Below the pieces are notes generated by a model. That model saw only the letters and a list, made by a program, of their open reading frames with translations, had not been told where the DNA came from and ran no database searches. Below, in pieces: positions 36,194 to 45,382 of a stretch of DNA of 64,000 nt. The stretch covers positions 3,658,001-3,722,000 of the forward strand of contig NZ_CP168030.1 of the NCBI RefSeq assembly GCF_041529975.1, read 5' to 3'. The position numbers and the translations under genes were made by a program. Within the stretch, counting starts at the first letter, position 1. Each line of letters starts with the position of its first letter. This stretch comes from Microbacterium maritypicum. GTDB taxonomy: Bacteria > Actinomycetota > Actinomycetes > Actinomycetales > Microbacteriaceae.

Positions 36194-37198
36194 TCAGGGC
36201 CAGTCGACGGCCTCCAGGACCGGCCAGGCGCCGTCCGAGGCGTTCGCGATGACGGTCCCCGTCACGCTCGATTCGGGGTCGTGCCAGGTGCGCGCCGAGA
36301 CTCCGGCGTCGTACCCCTCGAGGATCACGGTGCCCGATTCCCATCCGCGCCAGAAGCCCCGCGCGTAGCGCATGTTCTCGTCCTCGACCTCGTTCAGCGG
36401 TTCGGTGAGCACGGCCAGCATCTGCGCGCTCACGATCCGGTGATCGAACAGCGCCGTCCAGAACGCGTGCAGATCGGCGGCCGTCGTGGCCGCGCCGCCG
36501 TCTCCGCTCCCGCGCACCGGCAGGTGGAGCACGTTCGTGCGGTCGTCGGTGTCGCCCAGGTACCCGAGAGCGAGATCCCCCGGCATGTCGTCGGTGCGGG
36601 GATATCCGCTCGACGCCATCCCGGCGGGAGCGAAGACGCGCTCCTGGACGAGCTCGTGGAACGGCGTCTTCGACGCGCGCTCCGCCACCAGCGCCAGCAG
36701 CACGAAACCGCTGTTGCAGTAGGCGAATCGCGAGCCCGGCGCGCTCACCTGCGGCCGGCCGTCGAGCACCGGCACGAACGCCTCGGTGTTGTCGAGCTCA
36801 TGCAGGGGGCGGTCGATCACGTAGTCGGTGATCGAACCGCTCGACTCGTCGATGTAGTCGCCGATGCCCGACGTGTGGGACAGCAGGTGCTCGACCGTGA
36901 CGGCGTCGTCGACGAGCGGGAGATCGTCGCCGAGGAAGGGCCTCACCAGGTCGTCGAGCGCGAGCGTCCCGTCATCGACGAGCGCTCCGATCGTGACCGC
37001 GGTGAAACCCTTCGCGATGCTGGCGACGCCGCACCGGCTCTCCGCCGCCATCGGCAGGCCGTGGGCGCGGTCCGCGAGCCCGTACCCGCGGGCGAACGGT
37101 TCTTCGCCGGGACGGTCGACGCGGATCACCCCGCTGAATCCATTGGCTTCGGCGGCCTCGTGCAGGGCCAGTGCGACAGCTGTTCTCGCAGTGGTCAT
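36194..37198 (-). CDS. Serine hydrolase, beta-lactamase class C fold
   Basis: A 334-residue penicillin-recognising-fold protein with intact catalytic residues: Ser 60-x-x-Lys 63 (ASIAKG) and Tyr 160-Cys-Asn 162 (FAYCNSG). HTSG at 108-111 is the usual surrounding motif. There is no signal peptide, so it is an intracellular esterase/amidase rather than a cell-wall enzyme; in this setting it may remove acyl groups from imported sugars, but that is speculation. It follows a LacI gene on the same strand by 46 bases, probably in one operon. Confidence 0.87.
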   Translation of the reverse strand: MTTARTAVALALHEAAEANGFSGVIRVDRPGEEPFARGYGLADRAHGLPMAAESRCGVASIAKGFTAVTIGALVDDGTLALDDLVRPFLGDDLPLVDDAVTVEHLLSHTSGIGDYIDESSGSITDYVIDRPLHELDNTEAFVPVLDGRPQVSAPGSRFAYCNSGFVLLALVAERASKTPFHELVQERVFAPAGMASSGYPRTDDMPGDLALGYLGDTDDRTNVLHLPVRGSGDGGAATTAADLHAFWTALFDHRIVSAQMLAVLTEPLNEVEDENMRYARGFWRGWESGTVILEGYDAGVSARTWHDPESSVTGTVIANASDGAWPVLEAVDWP

Positions 37199-37244
37199 GT
37201 GTCCGTACCCCTTCTCGTACTCGTCTTCGCTGACGGGTCTTCTC

Positions 37245-38249
37245 TTACTCGTTTCCGATCGCGGCGGTGGTCGCCCGCACGACCAGTCTGGTGGGTAGCG
37301 TGACGTGCATCTCCTCGACGGGCTGCCCGGCGAGGAGGGCGAAGACCATCTCGGCCGCCACCGACCCCAGCCGACGCATCGGCTGCTGGATCGTGGTGAG
37401 CGGCAGGGCGCGGCGGGAGGCCTCCGGCACGTCGTCGAACCCCACCACCGAGAGGTCTTCCGGCACCCGGAGCCCGAGCTCGTGCGCGACCTCGATCACG
37501 GCGATGGCCGAGAGGTCGTTCGCGGCGAACACGGCCGTGGGCCGCGAAGGCCCGGCTAGCAGGATCCGCGCCGAATCCCTCGTGGCCTCGAGCTCGTAGC
37601 GACCGGAGCGGATCAGATCGGGATCGACCGGGATGCCGGCGTCGCTCAGCGCGCGTCGATATCCGGCATCGCGCAGGCCCGCGGATCGCAGATCGGGGCG
37701 CCCGCCCAGGAAGCTGATCCGGCGGTGCCCGAGGTCGAGCAGGTGCCGGGTCGCCGTCAGCGCGCCGCCGAAGCTGTCCGACTCGACGGTCGGCAGGTCG
37801 GCGCGGCCGGTGTGCGGGTCGATCGCGACGACGGGGATCTCGGTCGACGCGCCGACGACCGTGGGGGTGACCATGATCGCGGCGTCGATGAGGGTACCGG
37901 AGAGCCGACTGAGTGACCGCCGCTCCCACCCTTCGCCCTGTCCGTGCCGCGAACCGCTGTACGCCAGCAGGTCGAAGGCGGTGTCGTGCACGGCTGCACC
38001 GACGCCCTTGAGGATCTCGGCGCTGAACGGCTCGAAGTCGGCCAGGAGCACCCCGATCACGCCCGTGCGTCTAGCCCGCATGCTGCTCGCCACCAGGCTC
38101 GATTCGTAGCCCAGTTCCTGCACCACATCGAGCACGCGCCGGACCGTCGCATCCGCTATCCCGTAGCGTCCGTTCACCGCCTTCGACACGGTCGACACCG
38201 AGACGCCGGCGGCCTTCGCGACGTCGTGGATCGTGGTTCTCCCGCTCAT
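37245..38249 (-). CDS. LacI-family regulator of the GH3 cluster
   Basis: A 334-residue LacI repressor; helix-turn-helix TIHDVAKAAGVSVSTVSKAV, then GVIGVLLADFEPFSAEILKG, RRISFLGGRPD and VVGFDDVPEA. The ATG at 38249 is the only plausible start at the family length. It is divergent from a binding protein, two permeases and GH3 enzyme, and upstream of a serine hydrolase. GTTTTCGAAAAC at 38291, 42 bases upstream, is the probable binding site. Confidence 0.92.
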   Translation of the reverse strand: MSGRTTIHDVAKAAGVSVSTVSKAVNGRYGIADATVRRVLDVVQELGYESSLVASSMRARRTGVIGVLLADFEPFSAEILKGVGAAVHDTAFDLLAYSGSRHGQGEGWERRSLSRLSGTLIDAAIMVTPTVVGASTEIPVVAIDPHTGRADLPTVESDSFGGALTATRHLLDLGHRRISFLGGRPDLRSAGLRDAGYRRALSDAGIPVDPDLIRSGRYELEATRDSARILLAGPSRPTAVFAANDLSAIAVIEVAHELGLRVPEDLSVVGFDDVPEASRRALPLTTIQQPMRRLGSVAAEMVFALLAGQPVEEMHVTLPTRLVVRATTAAIGNE

Positions 38250-38290
38250 GGTCGCCCAGCGTATCCGGGGATGCCGCCCGGATGGAAACT

Positions 38291-38302
38291 GTTTTCGAAA
38301 AC
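38291..38302. promoter_or_regulatory. LacI-type operator in the GH3 cluster
   Basis: GTTTTCGAAAAC is a perfect 12-base palindrome between the divergent LacI and binding-protein genes. It is directly followed by TTGACG (38305-38310), a possible -35 box for the binding-protein operon, with a weak -10 (CAGACT) 17 bases on. Confidence 0.6.
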
Positions 38303-38413
38303 GTTTGACGGTCCTCACGAACGACAGCAGACTGCAACGCGACGCGGTCACACCCCCTGATGCCGCGGCGCCTGCAGAGACGCGGCGCAACTCTCGATGA
38401 GGAGAACCATCAC

Positions 38414-39709
38414 ATGAACAGCACACGGCGTTCCTTGATCTCCGCGGCCGCGATAGCCGCCGTCGGAACTCTCGCACTCAGCGGGTGCACGGCCAGCACC
38501 CCCGACGGCGGAGGTGGTGGCGACGCCGCCATGACGCTCTGGCACAACTCCACCACCGGACCCGGCGTCGAGTTCTGGGAGCAGACCGTCGCCGACTTCG
38601 AGAAGGAGAACCCCGGGGTCACGATCGAGATCCAGTCGATCCAGAACGAAGACCTCGACGGCAAGCTCCAGACCGCGCTCAACTCCGGCGATGCTCCCGA
38701 CATCTTCCTGCAGCGCGGCGGCGGCAAGATGGCGGCGATGGTCAAGGCCGGCCAGCTCAAGGACCTGACCGACTCGATCACCGGTGGTGCTGCGGAGGAG
38801 ATCTCCGACGCCGCCTACTCGGCCAGCAGCCTGGACGACAAGATCTACGCGATGCCGGTGGCCGTGCTCCCCGGCGGACTCTTCTACAGCCAGGATCTGT
38901 TCGACGAGGCCGGCATCACCGAGAACCCCACCACGATGGACGAGCTCGAGGCCGCGACCGAGAAGCTCAAGGCCGCCGGCATCGACCCGGTCGCCCTCGG
39001 CGCGAAGGATGCCTGGCCCGCCGCCCACTGGTACTACTGGCTCGCGCTGCGCGAGTGCAGTGCCGAGACGCTCGCCAAGGCCGCCGACGAGATGAACTTC
39101 GACGACGACTGCTGGGTGCGCGCGGGCGAAGACCTGCAGGCGTTCGCGGCCACCGAGCCGTTCAACTCCGGCTTCCTCACCACCACCGCCCAGCAGGGCG
39201 CGGGCAGCTCGGCCGGTCTCATCGCCAACCACCAGGCCGGCATGGAGCTCATGGGCGCGTGGAACCCCGGCGTGATCGGATCGCTCACGCCCGACCAGAA
39301 GCCGCTGCCCGACCTGTCGTGGTTCCCGTTCCCCGAGGTCGAGGGCGGCGACGGTGAGGCAGGGTCCATGATGGGCGGCGTCGACGGATACTCGTGCTCG
39401 GTGGATGCGCCCGACGCCTGCGTCGACTTCCTCAACTACCTCGGCACGTCCGACGTGCAGACCGCCTACTACAAGGCGTTCAACGCCCCGCCGGTGAACA
39501 CGGTGGCGCAGGAGGCAGTGACCGAGCAGTACCTCAAGGACATCCTCGCGGCCTACAACGCGGCGCCGTACGCGACGCAGTGGCTCGATACGGTCTACGG
39601 ACAGAACGTGGGCAACGCGCTCAACGTCGCCGTGGTCAACATGCTCGCCGGTCAAGGAACCCCGGAGGACATCGTCAAGGCCGTCCAGGATGCCGCAGCC
39701 AAGGCATAA
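38414..39709 (+). CDS. Sugar ABC transporter substrate-binding lipoprotein (GH3 cluster)
   Basis: A 431-residue family 1 binding protein. GAGGAG sits about 11 bases before the ATG. Signal peptide MNSTRRSLISAAAIAAVG and lipobox LALSGC. Mature-protein blocks (MTLWHNSTTGPGVEFWEQT, SGDAPDIFLQRGGG, VNMLAG) are typical. Two cysteine pairs (CSAE-DDCW and CSVD-ACVD) may form disulfides. It overlaps the next permease by 20 bases. The ligand may be a beta-gluco- or xylo-oligosaccharide, suggested by the GH3 gene. Confidence 0.92.
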   Translation: MNSTRRSLISAAAIAAVGTLALSGCTASTPDGGGGGDAAMTLWHNSTTGPGVEFWEQTVADFEKENPGVTIEIQSIQNEDLDGKLQTALNSGDAPDIFLQRGGGKMAAMVKAGQLKDLTDSITGGAAEEISDAAYSASSLDDKIYAMPVAVLPGGLFYSQDLFDEAGITENPTTMDELEAATEKLKAAGIDPVALGAKDAWPAAHWYYWLALRECSAETLAKAADEMNFDDDCWVRAGEDLQAFAATEPFNSGFLTTTAQQGAGSSAGLIANHQAGMELMGAWNPGVIGSLTPDQKPLPDLSWFPFPEVEGGDGEAGSMMGGVDGYSCSVDAPDACVDFLNYLGTSDVQTAYYKAFNAPPVNTVAQEAVTEQYLKDILAAYNAAPYATQWLDTVYGQNVGNALNVAVVNMLAGQGTPEDIVKAVQDAAAKA

Positions 39710-40628
39710 GGCGGCCGCCCGGCTGGAAGTGATCCTTCTGGCCGGGCCCGCCCTCCTGGTCTTCCTCGCCTTCGTCATCTTCCCGGTGCTGATGGCGGGC
39801 TACTACGGCTTCTTCAGCTGGCAGGGCTACGGTCCGCCCACCGACTTCGTCGGGCTGAAGAACTATCTGACGATCCTGCAGGATCCGCTGTTCCACGATG
39901 CGCTGGCCCACAACGGGTTCATCCTCGTGTTCTCGCTCATCCTGCAGGGACCGGCGGCGATCCTCCTCGCGCTCCTGCTCAACCGGCGGATGCGCGGCCA
40001 GTCGCTGATCCGCGTGCTGATCTTCATCCCCTACGTGATCTCCGAGGTCGTGGTGGGCACGGGCTGGAGCCTGATGCTGCAGACCAGCGGCGCGTTCAAC
40101 GACCTGCTGGAGAAGATGGGCCTCGGGTTCCTCGCGAACGACTGGCTGTCGAATCCGGACATCGCGATCTGGACGCTGATGGTGATCATCACCTGGAAGT
40201 ACGTCGGGTTCGCGGTGATCCTGTTCCTCGCGGGGCTCCAGGGCATTCCGGAGGAGCTGCACGAGGCGGCCTCGATCGACGGCGCCTCGTACTGGCAGAT
40301 CCAGTGGCGCATCACGCTGCCGCTGCTCGCGCCGACCCTGCGCATCTGGGCGTTCCTGTCGATCATCGGCTCGCTGCAGCTGTTCGACCTGGTCTACATC
40401 ATCTGGGGGCAGTACATCGCCTCCACCGCCGGCACCTCGACCATGGCGACCTACATGGTCTCCGAGGGGCGCAACGCCGGCAACTTCGGGTACGGCAACG
40501 CGGTCGCGGTCGTCCTGTTCCTGATCTCGCTCGTCGTGGCACTGATCTACCAGCGCGCGGTGCTGCGTCGCGACACGGACGGCGCCCTCACCGGCGCCCC
40601 TGCACGGAAGAAGAGGACGACGCGATGA
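39690..40628 (+). CDS. Sugar ABC transporter permease (MalF/UgpA type, GH3 cluster)
   Basis: A 312-residue permease with six membrane spans and EAA loop (HEAASIDGASYWQIQW). The start lies inside the end of the binding-protein gene (20-base overlap, different frame); no better downstream start exists before the first span. Its stop overlaps the following permease start (ATGA). Confidence 0.92.
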   Translation: MPQPRHKAAARLEVILLAGPALLVFLAFVIFPVLMAGYYGFFSWQGYGPPTDFVGLKNYLTILQDPLFHDALAHNGFILVFSLILQGPAAILLALLLNRRMRGQSLIRVLIFIPYVISEVVVGTGWSLMLQTSGAFNDLLEKMGLGFLANDWLSNPDIAIWTLMVIITWKYVGFAVILFLAGLQGIPEELHEAASIDGASYWQIQWRITLPLLAPTLRIWAFLSIIGSLQLFDLVYIIWGQYIASTAGTSTMATYMVSEGRNAGNFGYGNAVAVVLFLISLVVALIYQRAVLRRDTDGALTGAPARKKRTTR

Positions 40629-41515
40629 CCGCCACCTCGGTACTCGTCACCCAGCGACCCGGACGCGCCGGGCGCCCCGGACGCGCTCCGCGCCCGCGGC
40701 CGCCCTGGGCCAACCCGACCGTCTACTTCGTCGCGCTGATCGTCGTCGGGCTCATGCTCGCCCCGATCGCGTACATCATCATCGGCGGATTCCGCACGAA
40801 CGCGCAGATCACGACCGACCCGTCGGGGATGCCGCAGCCGTGGGTGTTCTCCAACTACTTCGACGTCATCACCGGTGGCGTGTTCTGGCGGCAGGTGCTC
40901 AACTCCACCATCGTCGCCCTCGCCACCACGATCGGCGTCGTCGCGCTGGGGCTGATGGCCGCGTACGTGCTCGCCCGCTATCGGTTCGCCGGCCGCGGAG
41001 TGCTCTACGCATTCTTCGCCGCGGGGCTCATGTTCCCGCTGACGGTCGCGATCACCCCGCTGTACATCGTGGTGCGCAGCCTCGGGCTGATGAACTCGCT
41101 CGGCGGGGTCATCCTGCCGCAGATCGCCTTCGCCCTGCCGACGACGATCATCATCCTGGTCCCGTTCCTGCGCGCCATCCCCGACGAGATCCAGGAGGCG
41201 GCGTTCATCGACGGATGCAGCCGGATCGGGTTCTTCTGGCGCATGGTGCTGCCGCTCTCGATCCCCGGCGTGATCACCACCGGCATCCTCGCGTTCATCG
41301 GCAGCTGGAACGGATACCTCCTCCCGCTGTTCGTGCTCAACGATGCGGCGGCGTTCACCCTCCCGCTCGGCGTGCAGTCGTTCGCCTCGCAGTATTCGGT
41401 CGACACCGCGAAGGTCCTCGCCTTCACCTCGCTGTCGATGATCCCCGCCCTGATCTTCTTCAGCCTCTTCGAGCGCCGCATCGTCGGCGGACTGACCGGC
41501 GCGGTCAAGGGCTGA
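40625..41515 (+). CDS. Sugar ABC transporter permease (MalG type, GH3 cluster)
   Basis: A 296-residue MalG-type permease; an Arg/Pro-rich tail of about 30 residues, then six spans and an EAA loop (IQEAAFIDGCSRIGFFW). Coupled to the upstream permease by a four-base overlap. The GH3 gene starts two bases after its stop. Confidence 0.93.
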   Translation: MTATSVLVTQRPGRAGRPGRAPRPRPPWANPTVYFVALIVVGLMLAPIAYIIIGGFRTNAQITTDPSGMPQPWVFSNYFDVITGGVFWRQVLNSTIVALATTIGVVALGLMAAYVLARYRFAGRGVLYAFFAAGLMFPLTVAITPLYIVVRSLGLMNSLGGVILPQIAFALPTTIIILVPFLRAIPDEIQEAAFIDGCSRIGFFWRMVLPLSIPGVITTGILAFIGSWNGYLLPLFVLNDAAAFTLPLGVQSFASQYSVDTAKVLAFTSLSMIPALIFFSLFERRIVGGLTGAVKG

Positions 41516-41517
41516 CG

Positions 41518-43863
41518 ATGTCGACGCAGACCCCACAGAAAGAGACGCACGTGCTCGCTCCCACATCCCGCCCCCGATTCTCCCCGCGCGTCGAGGGCCT
41601 CCTCGAGCAGATGACGCTCGAGGAGAAGCAGGCGCAGCTCGTCGGCTTCTGGGTGGATCAGGGAGACGAACTCGTCGCCCCGATGGCCGGCGAGAAGAAG
41701 ACCTCCACCCGGTACGAGGATGCGACGGCGCACGGCATCGGCCACCTGACGCGCGTGTACGGCACGCGCCCGGTCGACCCGATCGAGCGCGCGCAGTGGC
41801 TGTGGGGCGAGCAGGCACGGCTGCAGCGCGAGACCCGGCTGGGCATCCCGGCCCTCGTGCACGAGGAGTGCCTGACCGGCCTGGCTGCCTGGCAGGCGGC
41901 GACCTTCCCGACCCCGCTGGCGTGGGGCGCATCCTTCGATCCCGAGCTGGTCGAGGAGGTGGGGCGGGCGATCGGATCGTCGATGCGGACACTCGGGATC
42001 CATCAGGGACTCGCTCCCGTGCTCGACGTCGTCCGCGATCCGCGGTGGGGGCGCGTCGACGAGTGCATCGCCGAGGACCCGCTGCTCGTGGGCACCGTCG
42101 GCACCGCCTACGTCCGCGGCCTGCAGTCGGAGGGCGTGCACGCCACCCTCAAGCACTTCGTCGGCTACTCGGCGTCCACCGCGGGCCGCAACCACGCGCC
42201 GGTGCACGCCGGGCGGCGCGAGATCGAGGACGTGCTGCTCCCGCCGTTCGAGATGGCCGTACGCGAGGGCGGGGTGCGCAGCGTCATGAACTCGTACACC
42301 GACATCGACGGGGTGCCGGTGGCCGCCGATCCGTACTACCTCGACGAGGTGCTGCGCGGACGCTGGGGCTTCGACGGGGTGGTCGTGTCGGACTACTTCG
42401 CCGTGGACTTCCTGCAGAGCATGCACCACGTCGCGGCCGACTCGGCGCAGGCCGCCGCGCTGGCGATCACCGCGGGGATCGACGTGGAGCTGCCCTCCCC
42501 CGACGCGTACACGACCCTCGCCACGCAGGTGCGCGACGGGTCGCTGGAGCAGAGCATCCTGGACCGGGCGGTCGGACGCGTCCTGACGCAGAAGGAGGAG
42601 CTGGGACTGCTGGATGCCGACTTCACGGTCGCGCCCGCCGCGATCGAACTGGATTCCCCCGAGCACCGCGCACTCGCCCGCCGACTCGCGGAGGAGTCGA
42701 TCGTGCTGCTGAGCAACGACGGCGTACTGCCGCTGGATGCCTCCGGTGCGCCACGGATCGCGGTCATCGGACCGAACGCCGACAGCGCGGAGGCTCTCAT
42801 GGGCTGCTATTCGTTCGTGAACCACGTGCTCGCGCACCACCCCGAGGTGCCCGCCGGCATCGCCCTGCCGAGCGTGCTCGACGGACTCCGCGCCGAGCTC
42901 CCCGCCGCCACGATCACCCATGTCGTCGGCGGCGAGGTCGAGGGCGAGGACCGCAGTGGATTCCCGGCCGCGGTCACCGCCGCTGGCGAGGCCGACGTGG
43001 CGATCGTCGTGGTCGGCGACCGGGCCGGACTCTTCGGACGCGGCACGGTCGGCGAAGGCAACGACGTCGACTCGCTGGAACTCCCCGGCGTGCAGCGCGC
43101 CCTGGTCGAGGCCGTCGTCGCGACCGGCACCCCGGTGGTCGTCGTCGCGCTCACCGGTCGCCCGTATGCCCTGGACTGGGCACTGCCGCATCGGGAGTCG
43201 GGCGCCGGACTGACCGCCGGCCTGGGGTCGGTGAACTCGCCTGCTCCGTCCGGCTCTGCCGCCACCGAGAAGCGCTCGCTCCCGGCGGCCGTGCTGCAGG
43301 CGTTCTTCCCCGGCGAAGAAGGGGGCCCGGCCGTCGCGGCGGTGTTGAGCGGGGCCATCGCCCCGTCGGGACGGCTCCCGGTGTCGCTGCCGCGGTCCGC
43401 GGGCGTGCAGCCCTATTCGTACCTGCATCCCGCGCTCGGTGGACGCACGGACGTGTCGAGCGTCGACCCCTCACCGGCACGACCGTTCGGATTCGGACTC
43501 GGCTACACGACCTTCACGCACGAGCAGCTGACGGCCGACGCGACGGTCGGCGCGGGCGCAGAGTTCCGGGCGTCCGTGCTCGTGCGCAACTCCGGCTCCC
43601 GCGCGGGCACCGACGTCGTGCAGCTGTATGCGCACGACGAGGTCGCGAGCGTGGCCCGCCCGGTCGCGCAGCTGATCGGGTTCCAGCGGGTCTCGCTGGA
43701 AGCGGGCGCGGAGCAGCGCGTGGAATTCACGGTTCCCACGGAGCGCCTCGCGTTCACGGGCGTCGACGGTGTGCGGAGGGTGGAACCGGGGCGGATCCGG
43801 CTGTGGGTCGGGGGCGCCTGTGACGACGAGGAGACTTCGACCGCGATCGAGATCGTCGGCTGA
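41518..43863 (+). CDS. Glycoside hydrolase family 3 (beta-glucosidase or beta-xylosidase)
   Basis: A 781-residue GH3 enzyme in the usual domain order: (beta/alpha)8 domain, alpha/beta domain, and C-terminal fibronectin-like domain. LKHFVGYS holds the substrate-binding Lys-His pair; Asp 292 in VVVSDYFAV is the nucleophile; FFPGEEGG and PFGFGLGYTTF are intact. No signal peptide, so cytoplasmic. Compared with the family, residues about 558-590 are an extra Gly/Ser/Pro-rich stretch between RPYALDW and AVLQAFFPGEEGG. The substrate (gluco- or xylo-oligosaccharide) cannot be fixed from sequence. ATG at 41518, two bases after the permease stop. Confidence 0.92.
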   Translation: MSTQTPQKETHVLAPTSRPRFSPRVEGLLEQMTLEEKQAQLVGFWVDQGDELVAPMAGEKKTSTRYEDATAHGIGHLTRVYGTRPVDPIERAQWLWGEQARLQRETRLGIPALVHEECLTGLAAWQAATFPTPLAWGASFDPELVEEVGRAIGSSMRTLGIHQGLAPVLDVVRDPRWGRVDECIAEDPLLVGTVGTAYVRGLQSEGVHATLKHFVGYSASTAGRNHAPVHAGRREIEDVLLPPFEMAVREGGVRSVMNSYTDIDGVPVAADPYYLDEVLRGRWGFDGVVVSDYFAVDFLQSMHHVAADSAQAAALAITAGIDVELPSPDAYTTLATQVRDGSLEQSILDRAVGRVLTQKEELGLLDADFTVAPAAIELDSPEHRALARRLAEESIVLLSNDGVLPLDASGAPRIAVIGPNADSAEALMGCYSFVNHVLAHHPEVPAGIALPSVLDGLRAELPAATITHVVGGEVEGEDRSGFPAAVTAAGEADVAIVVVGDRAGLFGRGTVGEGNDVDSLELPGVQRALVEAVVATGTPVVVVALTGRPYALDWALPHRESGAGLTAGLGSVNSPAPSGSAATEKRSLPAAVLQAFFPGEEGGPAVAAVLSGAIAPSGRLPVSLPRSAGVQPYSYLHPALGGRTDVSSVDPSPARPFGFGLGYTTFTHEQLTADATVGAGAEFRASVLVRNSGSRAGTDVVQLYAHDEVASVARPVAQLIGFQRVSLEAGAEQRVEFTVPTERLAFTGVDGVRRVEPGRIRLWVGGACDDEETSTAIEIVG

Positions 43864-43869
43864 GAGCTC

Positions 43870-44496
43870 TCAGTACATCTCCCCGACGGGGACCGGAACG
43901 GCGAGCACGTTGCCCGGCTGCGCGAGCGGGCACGCCCAGGCCGGGTCGTACGCGCAGGACGGGTTGTAGGCGAAGTTGAAGTCGAGCACGATCGTGCCGC
44001 CTGCGGCATCCGATCCCAGGTCGGCGCCCTTGATCGTGTCGATCAGGTAGCGACCGCCGCCGTACGTTCCGCCCTCGCGCCCGGCGAGCGCGTCGCGCAC
44101 CGGGATGAACAGGCCGCCGCCGTAGGTGGTGAGTCGCCAGACGTCGAGCGATCCGGCATCGGGGATCTCGACCCGGCCGATGCGCTCGAACGGTACGACA
44201 CCGTCGGTCCCCGTCGCGAAGTCGAAGCCCCCGGGGTCGGCGGGCAGGATCGGCAGCTCGAAGCGCCAGTCCGGATCGTAGGACGCGAGGGGCAGACCCT
44301 CGAACAGCGGCCGGTCCTCCGGCAGCAGCGGCGTCGCGGGGTGGTGGAGCATCAGCTCGTCGCGCTCCATCCGCCACAGCTCGTGAGCGTCTTCAGGCGA
44401 GTCGGCGAGACGCACGGCGTCGTACAGGGCGAAGACCCGTCGGCGCCAGTCGGCGACCTCGAGGGCGGTGCGGGCGCTCGTGCGGGTGCTCGTCAT
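43870..44496 (-). CDS. DUF1684 domain-containing protein
   Basis: A 208-residue protein recognised by the DUF1684 pattern: an N-terminal WRRRVFALYDAVR helix, the PEDA-ELWRMERDELMLHHPATPL segment, and the C-terminal DFNFAYNPSCAYDPAWACPLA block with conserved Cys and Asn. Function unknown; no signal peptide, so cytoplasmic. A TAGCCT box ends 6 bases before the ATG and no ribosome binding site is seen, so the messenger is probably leaderless. Convergent with the GH3 gene. Confidence 0.88.
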   Translation of the reverse strand: MTSTRTSARTALEVADWRRRVFALYDAVRLADSPEDAHELWRMERDELMLHHPATPLLPEDRPLFEGLPLASYDPDWRFELPILPADPGGFDFATGTDGVVPFERIGRVEIPDAGSLDVWRLTTYGGGLFIPVRDALAGREGGTYGGGRYLIDTIKGADLGSDAAGGTIVLDFNFAYNPSCAYDPAWACPLAQPGNVLAVPVPVGEMY

Positions 44497-44502
44497 GCGT
44501 CC

Positions 44503-44508
44503 AGGCTA
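44503..44508 (-). promoter_or_regulatory. -10 box for leaderless DUF1684 messenger
   Basis: TAGCCT on the minus strand, 6 bases before the ATG at 44496. Confidence 0.5.
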
Positions 44509-45348
44509 CGGGCCGGGCCGCGGGTGTGAGGCGGATCCGGCGATCATCTCCGCGTACCCCTCTTCGTAGGTGGGGTAGTCGAGACGCCCGAGCAGCGAGT
44601 GGAGCAGCGACCCGTCGTACACGAACCCGCGCGGGCCGTCGGATGCCTCGTCGGGTGGAACAGCGACGCCCAGCTCCCCGGCGAGGAAGCGGACGACGTC
44701 GCCGAGAGGTGCCGGTCGTTCGTCGACCGCGTGCACCAGCCGCGGCGCATCGTCGGTGCGCAGGAGCAGGTCGAGCGTGCGCACGAGGTCGGTCTCGTGG
44801 ATGCGGTTCGTGAGCCGGGAGTGGTCGACCGCCGCGCCCTCGCGGACCTTGCGCAGCAGGAACTCGCGACCGGGACCGTAGATCCCCGCCGGTCGCACGA
44901 CCACGGCGTCGAACAGTTCGGCCGCCGCCCGCTCGCCGTCACGGAGCCCCCGCGAGCGCTCGGTCTCGGCCGCGGGCTCGTCCTGCTCGGTGAGAGGACG
45001 GTCGGCCGTGAAGGCACTCCCTTCGAAGACACCGGTCGACGACACGAACACGGTGCGAGCGGGCATCGCCGGCAGGACATCCCGAAGGTGTCCGAGTGCC
45101 GTGCGATAGGAGTGTTCCGCGGCGCCCGGCGGCAGTGTGATCACGACCGCATCGACCGCGGGCAGCGGGGCCGTGAGCGGCTGCGCGAGATCACCGCGGA
45201 TGCCGACCACGCCGGCGGGCAGCTCCCCGTCACTCCGCCGCAGAGCGAAGACCTCAGCGCCGTCGTTGAGAAGTCGGGGTGCGAGGCGCGCGCCGAGCTT
45301 GCCGAATCCGACCAGGAGTGTGCGCCGCGGCGCCGGGGTGGTGTCCAT
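44506..45348 (-). CDS. NAD(P)-binding SDR-like protein (YeeZ-type)
   Basis: A 280-residue Rossmann-fold protein. GFGKLGARL is the nucleotide-binding GxGxxG, and VFVSSTGVFEG, VVVRPAGIYGPGREF and RIHETDLVRTL are hallmarks of the YeeZ/atypical SDR branch. The Tyr-x-x-x-Lys catalytic pair is not evident, as in atypical SDRs. The substrate is unknown. The start at 45348 gives a sensible N-terminus; the open frame continuing upstream crosses a terminator. It ends just before the DUF1684 promoter. Confidence 0.82.
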   Translation of the reverse strand: MDTTPAPRRTLLVGFGKLGARLAPRLLNDGAEVFALRRSDGELPAGVVGIRGDLAQPLTAPLPAVDAVVITLPPGAAEHSYRTALGHLRDVLPAMPARTVFVSSTGVFEGSAFTADRPLTEQDEPAAETERSRGLRDGERAAAELFDAVVVRPAGIYGPGREFLLRKVREGAAVDHSRLTNRIHETDLVRTLDLLLRTDDAPRLVHAVDERPAPLGDVVRFLAGELGVAVPPDEASDGPRGFVYDGSLLHSLLGRLDYPTYEEGYAEMIAGSASHPRPGP

Positions 45349-45382
45349 CGGTTCCAGGCTCCCACAGGTCCCACACACGTAA

